Source of the DNA: Bemisia tabaci
Taxonomy: Eukaryota > Arthropoda > Insecta > Hemiptera > Aleyrodidae
DNA length: 64,000 nucleotides
Direction of reading: 5' to 3'
Assembly (NCBI RefSeq): GCF_918797505.1
Contig: NC_092795.1
Coordinates: 5,923,434-5,987,433 of the forward strand
The number at the start of each line of letters is the position of its first letter. Position 1 is the first letter of the stretch. The notes beneath the pieces are model-generated. The model was not told the origin of the DNA. It worked only from the letters and a program-made list of their open reading frames with translations, and did no database searches. Below are positions 56,698-64,000 of the stretch, in pieces. The translations under genes and the position numbers were made by a program.

Positions 56698-57259
56698 TAT
56701 TCCTTATGGAGACGTACATTGTAAACGATAAAGAGACCAGGTTTGTCATGAACTGTAACGTGTAACGTCACGAGTGTACCAGATCCGTTCCCACGGACTG
56801 TGAGTGTTCCCGTCTCAAATTGACTGTTTTGAATAGGTCGATTCCTCAAACAGTTTTTTTTTTTTGGGGGGGGGGTGGGGGTGATTTAAATATATTTCAA
56901 TAGCGCCATCGTTTTTTTTTTTTTTTTTTTTTTTGGTCAAATTTGCCATTTGAATCAGTTATCAATTCGCAAATTCCCACACCTCGCAACAGACCTATCG
57001 TCTTTTTTTGTTAGATAAAACCACGCTGTGTGACGTTTAGATGAGACTCGATCGATGAAACACCACTGGTTGCGATACGTGAAGTCTTCCCACGTCAATA
57101 GCGGGCGAGGGAAGTATAGTATATGAGGATTTATGGGGTCTTTAAATCATCCGTCATAACGTAACCGTGTCGTGTGAGGGCATGAATGGCTGCCGAGAGC
57201 GGGGCGGGCTCTGCAGAAGTTTGACACGTCATTGACGTAATAATAAAACCTCCCGACCG

Positions 57260-57479
57260 ATGAGTTGGAGGAAAATCGGACGCATGGATTTCAACACGTG
57301 CGGGAGTGCGTCAACTGAAGTCACCGACTCAGAATTGGAGGACGCGATGGATCGCTCTCAACCACGCGTAAATTGGGTCAATTTTTCTGATCGGAGAATC
57401 CACCGTGCCTTGATGCGTTTAGTTCGACTGCGTTTTGCAATGAAGAACCCCTACTTTTGGGCACTTTTAGAACTGAGGA
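57260..57479 (+). other. Unassigned open frame ending in a family C fragment
   Basis: A 73-codon frame (MSWRKIGRMDFN...) with balanced base composition runs up to the family A insertion. Its last 17 codons come from family C (TTTTGCAATGAAGAACC). The upstream part, 57260-57425, is not recognised; it could be a fragment of a first exon or chance. Confidence 0.2.
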
Positions 57480-58448
57480 CCCTGGTAAAAATTGGCGATA
57501 GGAGCTGCGTTTCAAAATACCCTAGGAATTCTTATAGCCGACTGAAGAAGGCGATGGAAAATCATATAGCTGGCTGTAGAAAGTGGGAAAAAATCTTACG
57601 GCCGGGCTACACGAAGCGATAAAAAATTATACAGCTGGGCTATAGTTCCTATCGCCGCGGCGCCGGGCTTTACACTTTATCGCCTGGCAGTTGCTTTTTC
57701 GCTATCGGCTATAAAAGGCTATAAGAAATTGTGTAGAAATTCGTGTGCTTTGGAAATCCTTAAGTTTGTACGGAATCACCTTAATATTTACAAAACGAAC
57801 ATTATATTTTACTTTACTACATATTTTTTTTCATCAATTAAAATGAGAATAATCCATACAGAGTGTGCAAACATTTCAAAGTCATAAGTTGAAAAACGCT
57901 GACTCCACGAGATTAAATATTAGAGCCTAACACAAAGCGGAGCGGCGCGGCGGCGCACTGGCGCCTACAAACCTAACAGGGATACTTCACGCATTGCGCA
58001 ATGCGTGAAGTATCCCTGTTAGGTTTGTAGGCGCCATGCGCATTTCGCGCTGGCTGCCCGCCCGCCGCGCCGCGCCGCAGCGTGCCACGGCGCTTGAAGC
58101 AACTATTTCACACCAGAGGTATTGCACAGTATCATACGAAATTGAAGGCGCTCCAACATATTAAGAATGGCAGGCATCCTTCAAAAGCACGGAGCTTTCC
58201 TCGCAAAATAAATCAAGATACTACGGCCCAAAAAGAGAGCGGTAGTCCAAAAACTCACTAAGTCCTAGCATCCGTAATTAGTAACGTTTAGCATACACTT
58301 TATCGTCGGGCTGTTGCTTAATCGCCATCGGCTTTAAAAGGCTATAAGAAATTGTGTTGCCGGCTATAGAAGCTATTGGAAATCTTACAGTCGGCTGTAG
58401 GTCTATGGTATTTTGGAACACAGATTCTACTGCCAATTTTTACCAGGG
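57480..58448 (+). mobile_element. Family A foldback transposon
   Basis: 969 bp, flanked by GA on both sides. Central palindrome 57960-58035 is perfect over 76 bp. It interrupts a family C fragment at its left (57426-57479). Confidence 0.92.
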
Positions 58449-59435
58449 GAGCTTGGAGGACTCAGTGCAAGAGTTCAGTTTTTGCGATTTCAAGATATAA
58501 GTGCAGTGCACGTTTTAAGCTTCAATATAACTTTAACCCTTACGGATAAAAGATAGTTCAAATGCTTCCGATGCTTGAAAATTGGATTTTAGTATTGGAT
58601 TTCTCACAAAATATATTTTAAGGCTAGTTTTATTTGAGAGCATTCATGCACTACTCAGAGAATACACTTTTATCTTACTCCATAAAATTTGATAGAGCCT
58701 ACAGATAATGCGTAAACAGTCGGTAAGTTTACCTTAAGCGCTGAAAGATCGCTTTCAATTTTTTCCGCATTGGCAACAAATGTACCGAGGAATGCACATA
58801 GTTATCTATTCCAAAATACACATTTGTCTCGCGCCATAAACAGGTTCTAAAAACACTGATTTTGTCCCTCCAATCGTCTTAGCCCAGATTTTCTACTGAA
58901 ATTCTCCGAAGTCTGGGAAAAATTTCAGCCCTCTTAGATAGTTAGAGAAGAGCCAGAAGGCAAAGCTCCAATTTTTGCAAAATTTTAAAGACCGATTTCT
59001 TAAAAACGGCTTGAAAGTAAGTGTTGCAAATTGCTTTAAAAACTGTCTGAAAGTATTATTTACACGAATCCAGCAAAATGGCGAGAGTCATAGTTCACTT
59101 TTCCCTCATTTTTTTAAAAGAAGAGGGGAGCTTGATCGCTTTCGCTGAATCACCCGGCAAAAGTAGGTTTAAAGACCGAACGCGACACGCAACCATAAAG
59201 CCCTCTGCCCGGTGATTTTGGCAGCATTTCATCGGGCAGTGCCGTCGATTTTCGACTGAGAACTTGCTTGCTACGTTGGTTTCAACGTTTCATTTCTGAA
59301 ACACGACAAAATCGCACCGGAGATAAATGCACATCCTACGATCAGCTCATTCTTCATTTGTGATTCAACCATGACATTACCCGCTCGACCCGGTGGAAAT
59401 AAAGGTTGCCAGAGATCTAGCATTAAATCATTTAC
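58449..59435. other. No feature recognised
   Basis: Plain AT-rich sequence between the family A element and the decayed family J element. Confidence 0.5.
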
Positions 59436-59680
59436 TCTGCTGCAATACAGAAGAACGCCTTATGAGCATTGAAACATTGCCGAATTTCTTTTGATTAGAT
59501 ACTTTTGAGGCAAAAGGATTTTTGTTATTAAAATTTTCAGACACATCAGGTTATACTTCAAAGGAAATTCCCCGAAAAAATGCCTGGAAATTATTCACAA
59601 CGTTTCCGGAAAACTTGATTCTTATCAAAATAAATTTTACAGTATCCGAATGTTCATCCATCGTTTCTCTTTAACAGTGG
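59436..59680. mobile_element. Decayed family J element
   Basis: AAGAACGCCTTATGAGCATT and TTGCCGAATTTCTTTTG match the left part of family J. The right end is barely recognisable. Confidence 0.45.
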
Positions 59681-59697
59681 ATTATTTGGACTACATT

Positions 59698-59824
59698 TTG
59701 TAATTAAGAACCATAATCTCTGGCTTATCCGTAGAAACGCTTATGCGTATGGGGAAATTAATTGAATATACGATGTTTGTAAACTGCGCCAGAAACTGCA
59801 GGTCCTCATTGCAAAATGTAGTTC
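59698..59824. mobile_element. Family C miniature element
   Basis: 127 bp, GGACTACATTTTG and GCAAAATGTAGTTC ends; flanks ATTT/ATTA agree at 3 of 4. Confidence 0.75.
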
Positions 59825-60392
59825 ATTATACCTTGATGTTGAAATGAAAATCCTCCCGCCTTACATGACAACGAGGATGAACATTTTATTATGTGAAATG
59901 GCAAGATAAAATTTGTCAATGCAAACGTCAGCGACCAATCTATCCGGCCGAAATGCGAATATGGTTGGTGCTGCTCGAAATAGACTATTTAATTAACCGT
60001 GAAATTGCCCACACAATGTACCCGGTCGAGCAAACACGAATAATGGAGTCGCATAATCGCAATTTCAGAAATATTCATAGGGCGCCCGGCTGCTCCGACT
60101 CAACCGAGCAAAGATTCGCGCTCCAAGTTGAGGATCGTCGAAGTGACATTTGAATCGCGCATTTTCAAAAAAGACATTTGCACCAGAAATGAGAAATCGA
60201 GGAAATCAGTTGAAACTGTTCTAATCGACCTGTTCTGAATTTGTGAGAAGATTTCAATCTAAAATCCAATTTTGGTAGTTTTAAAAATTAATCTACAATT
60301 TGAAAAGGAAAAGATGGGATCAACAAACTGGAGTTTCGTTGAGATCGAATAGCTAATTGTTGAAGTCCCGAAAGTAAAAGCTTCCACTTTAG

Positions 60393-60617
60393 CCCTGTGT
60401 CCGTCCACTCGTCAAAATGACGTCAAAATGGAAGCTCAAAGTGAACCGATAAATACGAGCTGTTCGCGATTTTTGATCAAAAATGAGACGCGCCGCTCTC
60501 TATTTTGAGATGCAAAACCCATCAGTCGCATCAAGTCCCGACTTTGAGCCACTTATCGTCGGAATCGATTCACTTTGAGCTTCCATTTTGACGCAATTTT
60601 GACGAGTGGAGACAGCG
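60393..60617. mobile_element. Family P inverted-repeat element
   Basis: CCACTCGTCAAAATGACGTC at the left, TTTTGACGAGTGG at the right; GAAGCTCAAAGTGAA inverted as TTCACTTTGAGCTTC. 225 bp. Confidence 0.75.
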
Positions 60618-60881
60618 CTTGATTGTAACTCATCGCGATCACCGCTACTCGGGGATAAGGACCCCGATGAAACAGTGGCGTGTCCTGAATTCCGATGTAT
60701 CGATCGCTATGCCATTTAAACCTATGGTAAAGAATCGATTATTAACGTGTTCGCTGCGAACACCCTGTATCGTGGCGTGGCGTGAATTGCGATGAATCGA
60801 TTTTTATGCCATTTAAACCTATGGTAAAGAATCGATTATTAAGGTGTTCGCTGCGAACACCCTGTCTATTGATCCTTTCCC

Positions 60882-61889
60882 AGTTTATTATTAATTTCCA
60901 TTTTCATTTCATCCCTTTTTCTTCTGATTTATTTTTTTTAATTTAAATATTGAACTTTTCAGTTATGATTTTGTTAAAATAATAATAATTTTTACTAATT
61001 TTAATTTTAAATTTAACAGTTGTTATGAGTGAAATTTTCAATGACCGAGGCGGTCGTCCTCCAAAACATGGTCGCGTTTTCCAGAATTCTTCGCATGTTC
61101 GTTTAGTGAAGCAAGAACTTAACTCTGTTATTAGTATAGAAAATCAAAGTTTCATTTCTTCATTTCGGAAGTATAAAATTGATGATCAGAACTTTGATGA
61201 AAATTTTGTTACCAAATTTTCAGTCGGTTCAATGAATATAATTTGTCATCATTGTGATGCTCGCCATTTTCAGGGTGAAATGTCCAATGGTCATTTTAAT
61301 AACTGCTGCCAAAATGGCTTAATTTCTTTACCGAGTATTCGGACAAATACCGATTTGAAATCATTATTTTTATATTCTCCAAATTTCATAAAGCATATCA
61401 GAAATTATAATAGTGCTGTTGCTTTTGCCTCTTTCTCTGCAAATCGAATTGATATTCCGGGTGATGGACCTTATTGCTTTAAAGTTCAAGGATCCATATA
61501 TAGGTAAGTTTATTTAATATTTACCGTTACGTAACGTACTTTTTTCAGTTTCTCAGTCCGTCCCTCCCTCCTTCCCACCCCTTAACGCATCCGGAATGCA
61601 TTTAAATCTTTCCTCCTCTGTTAATTACTATTTGGACTTTGTCTATTCCGTTTTGTTTTTAAACATTTTAAAAATAAACAGTTCAAACCCCAAATCGTGA
61701 TTGGCTCCATCTTTTTCCTATTTCCAATTTTTCCTCATCAAGTCAATAACCTCCAATTTTTCTTTCTCACAACATTCATGTGGAACAGTAAGATGAAGAA
61801 ACTGGAAAAAGAAAAAACTTCTGAAACAGAAAATACGGAAAACGGAAAGAAAAATGAACAGGAACAAGAAGAAGAAAAAGCGGAAGAAT
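60882..61889 (+). mobile_element. About 1.0-kb insertion bearing the Helitron fragment
   Basis: Aligning the flanks to family B shows a 1,008-bp segment inserted between ...TTCCCA and TAGGTTT, that is at an A^T step. Helitrons insert between A and T without duplicating the target, which fits, but I do not see the 5' TC and 3' CTRR ends. The Helitron frame occupies 61025-61507. An A-rich, Lys/Glu-coding stretch (61790-61889) ends the insert. Confidence 0.6.
61025..61507 (+). pseudogene. Helitron transposase, N-terminal fragment
   Basis: A 160-codon frame. It carries the pre-Rep region typical of animal Helitron (Rep/helicase) proteins: MNIICHHCDARHFQGE, a C-x2-C zinc motif; FNNCCQNGLISLPS; YNSAVAFASF; and GDGPYCFKVQGSIYR. 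In Helitrons this segment precedes the rolling-circle Rep nuclease and the helicase. Neither follows here: the frame ends at AGG|TAA. The AG|GTAAGT at that point could be a splice donor, but no continuing Helitron coding is visible. The N-terminus has a basic GGRPPKHGR motif. It lies in a roughly 1.0-kb insertion inside a hAT miniature element. Length is far below the usual 1,300 or more residues, so it is a truncated, non-autonomous relic. Confidence 0.82.
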
Positions 61890-62355
61890 TAGGTTTAAAT
61901 GGCATAACAATCGATATATCGCAATTCACGCCACGCCACTGCCCTGTATTTCGATCTTCTCCCATAGGTTTAAATGGCATATCAATCGATATATCGCAAA
62001 GCACGCCACGCCACTGCCGTGAAACTCCCTTACTCAAAGTTCAACCCCATAACAGGACCTGTTGAGGAGGAGAGCTGTTTGAGGAACGACCACTCGAGGT
62101 TAAATTTTGGGATTCGGTGAATTTTTTCTCGGGCGGGCAATGGGACTAGATCGGAGCTGACTCAACTCAAGTTGACGGGAGCCATAAATAGCCGATGACA
62201 CTCACAATAACGTATTCCGCGCGGGAGTGGAGTGGCCACCCGCCTGAGAGGCAACCGAAATTTCCCTGCCCGCTTCCATCCAGTTTGCCAAACTCCACGC
62301 GTCGTCGGATTCCTAGCTTATTTCACGACTCCCGTCATAGCCGAGAGAGCATTAG

Positions 62356-62850
62356 CGCTGTCTCCACTCGTCAAAATGGAAGCTCAAAGTGAATCGATTC
62401 CAACGATAAGTGGCTCTGAAGCCCTGGATAGACGATCAAATTCCCGAACCAATTCCGATCAAAGTAGCATCAAAGTGTCGGGAGTCATCAGTCTTAAACT
62501 CATTAATTTGCTTAATTTTAAAATGAAAGCTTGGCAGAAATGTTTCCTGTGGCAAGATATGATGAATGGTGGCACTCCGCTTTGATCTTACTTTGAACAA
62601 AAAGTGCGGCTCGTCAAAATTTGATGGTAGGTGGTGACCACCAGTCATCAGCATGTCCATTTTGATCGGAATTGGTTCGGAATTTGATCGTCTATCCAGG
62701 GCTAAAGTCGGGACTTGATGCGATTGATGAGTGTTGCAACTCAAAATAGAGCGGCGCGACTCTTTTTTTATCATCAATCGCGAACAGAGCGTATTTATCG
62801 ATTCACGTTGAGCTTCCATTTTGACGCCATTTTGACGAGTGGACACAGGG
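62356..62850. mobile_element. Family P element, long form
   Basis: 495 bp; same termini as 60393-60617, flanked by TAG on both sides. An extra inner palindrome (GATCGGAATTGGTTCGG and its inverse) makes it twice as long. The two frames of 117 and 144 codons here lie in inverted-repeat DNA. Confidence 0.75.
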
Positions 62851-62989
62851 TAGTAGAGGCCAAAAATCAAGTTTTGAGAAAACGGGCTCAGAGTAAGCTT
62901 CTCACCGGAATATTTTATTGAAAGAAGCCTCCGCTCTTTGATAAATTGCCACTATCCTCTGAGAGACTCAAAAAGTGTGTGAGGGAGGG

Positions 62990-63014
62990 TGAGGGTGTGT
63001 GTGTGTGTGTGTGA
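62990..63014. repeat. (GT)n microsatellite
   Basis: GAGGGTGTGTGTGTGTGTGTG run just before element O. Confidence 0.85.
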
Positions 63015-63164
63015 CCCTATTAAAAGTGAGTTAGCCTATGTTAGGCTATGTTTCATAAACTACCCTGAGTCAGACTGATTCAGGCTGATGTCAGCTTGAA
63101 TTAGTCAGAGTCAGGGTAGTTATAGAAAATAGCCTGACGTCAGGCTGACTCACTTTTACTAGGG
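63015..63164. mobile_element. Palindromic element O
   Basis: 150 bp; CCCTATTAAAAGTGAGT and ACTCACTTTTACTAGGG ends with AGCCTGA/TCAGGCT inside. It follows a (GT)n tract. The terminus recalls family A (CCCTGGTAAAA). Confidence 0.65.
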
Positions 63165-63260
63165 AGAAATCATTTGGATGATTAAAAATCCACTGATTTT
63201 ATTTCAATTAAATAAAACGGGTATTTTTCATTTTCATGCTAGGCTATTCGTGTTCATCTG

Positions 63261-64000
63261 CCCTGGTAAAAATTGGCGATAGGAGCTGCGTTTCAAAATA
63301 CCATAGGAGTTCTTATAGCCGACTAAAGAAGGCTGTTGAAAATCATATAGCTGGCTGTAGAAAGCGGAGCAAATCATATAGCCGGGCTATACGAAGCTAT
63401 AAACAAGTATACAGTCGGGCTATAGTTCCTATCGCCGAGCTTTACACTTTATCGCTATTGGCTATAAAAGGCTATAAGAAATTATGTAGAAATTCGTGTG
63501 CTTTGGAAATCATTAAGTTTGGTACGGAACCACCTTAATATTTACAAAACACACGTTATATTTTCCTTTAGTACATATTTTTTTTCATCAATTAAAACGA
63601 GAATAATCCATACAGGATGTGCAAACATTTCAAAATCATGAGTTGAAAAACGCTGACCTCGCGAGATTAAATATTGGAGCCTAACACAAAGCGGAGCGGC
63701 GCGGCGGCGCACTGGCGCCTACAAACCTAACAGGGATACTTCACGCATTGCGCAATGCGTGAAGTATCCCTGTTAGGTGTGTAGGCGCCAATGCGCATTT
63801 CGCGCTGGCTGCCCGCCCGCCGCGCCGCGCCACAGCGTGCCAAGGCGCTTGAAGCAACTATTTCACACCAGAGGTATTGCACAGTATCATACGAAATTGA
63901 AGGCGCTCCAACATATTAAGAATGGCAGGCATCCTTCAAAAGCACGGAGCTTTCCTCGCAAAATAAATCAAGATACTACGGCCCAAAAAGAGAGTGGTAG
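63261..64000 (+). mobile_element. Family A foldback transposon, cut by window end
   Basis: Starts with CCCTGGTAAAAATTGGC; left flank TG. Central palindrome 63714-63789. The right terminus is outside the window. Confidence 0.9.

Larger units (their letters stand above)
60771..61941. mobile_element. Inner hAT-type element (family B ends) carrying the insertion
   Basis: Ends CGTGGCGTGGCGTG and CACGCCACGCCACTG, flanked by a perfect 8-bp duplication CCCTGTAT (60763-60770 and 61942-61949). Without the 1,008-bp insertion it is about 163 bp, the standard family B size. Confidence 0.85.
60673..62016. mobile_element. Outer hAT-type MITE (family B) containing the inner element
   Basis: Left piece 60673-60770 and right piece 61950-62016 join into a 165-bp family B element once the inner element and one CCCTGTAT are removed. 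Flanks CGATGAAA and CCGTGAAA match at 6 of 8 positions, a decayed target duplication. Confidence 0.8.

Noticed and set aside
61697..62065. 122-codon frame after the Helitron fragment
   Set aside because: Its C-terminal half twice reads GLNGI-IDIS-TPRHC, which is the translated terminal repeat of family B. The Lys/Glu part is A-rich low complexity.
62232..62870. Frames of 117 and 144 codons on opposite strands
   Set aside because: They are largely within the inverted-repeat family P element and each reads an arm of the palindrome.

Overview
This is insect nuclear DNA: AT-rich, intron-dominated and packed with short palindromic DNA transposons. No long open reading frame is intact, and genes appear only as short spliced exons with GT-AG borders. 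The repeat families (CAGTGGCGTGGCGTG hAT-type miniature elements, CCCTGGTAAAAATTGG foldback elements, GGACG foldbacks) look hemipteran, and I suspect a whitefly such as Bemisia. That guess rests on memory of repeat style, not on a search.

Main gene: a muscle LIM protein (Mlp60A/Mlp84B/CRP family) on the minus strand. Six coding exons fit together by reading phase: E1 25007-25121 (start codon), E2 23486-23648, E3 6728-6851, two 97-nt exons E4a 5064-5160 and E4b 2742-2838, and E5 1109-1193. E1+E2 make LIM domain 1. E3+E4+E5 make LIM domain 2. The gene runs off the left edge, so later LIM domains are outside the window. E4a and E4b have the same length and phases and encode the same half of a LIM domain, so they look mutually exclusive. 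Reading through the donor of E2 gives an immediate stop and a 93-residue single-LIM protein, like the short fly Mlp60A. A 5' UTR acceptor at 25142/25143 shows that transcription starts further right. A muscle-type promoter candidate (perfect MEF2 site, CCAAT, initiator, short exon with a GTGAGC donor) lies at 48.1-48.4 kb, which would make intron 1 about 23 kb.

Second gene: on the plus strand at 37199-38976, inside that putative intron, a two-exon gene encodes a 146-residue secreted, proline-rich, cysteine-bearing protein.

The rest is transposon sediment in introns and flanks. Family A (CCCTGG ends, 2-bp target duplications, perfect central palindrome) has five typical and two variant copies. 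Family B (hAT MITE, 8-bp duplications, about 164 bp) has about a dozen. Family N is a related hAT MITE, family C has 4-bp duplications, and families D to U are other repeats. Insertions are nested in several places. The clearest, at 60673-62016, is a hAT MITE holding a second hAT MITE, which holds a 1-kb segment with the N-terminal part of a Helitron protein. A 500-bp polypurine tract lies just upstream of Mlp exon 1. tRNA-like SINE candidates sit at 43.8-44.3 and 53.2-53.5 kb.
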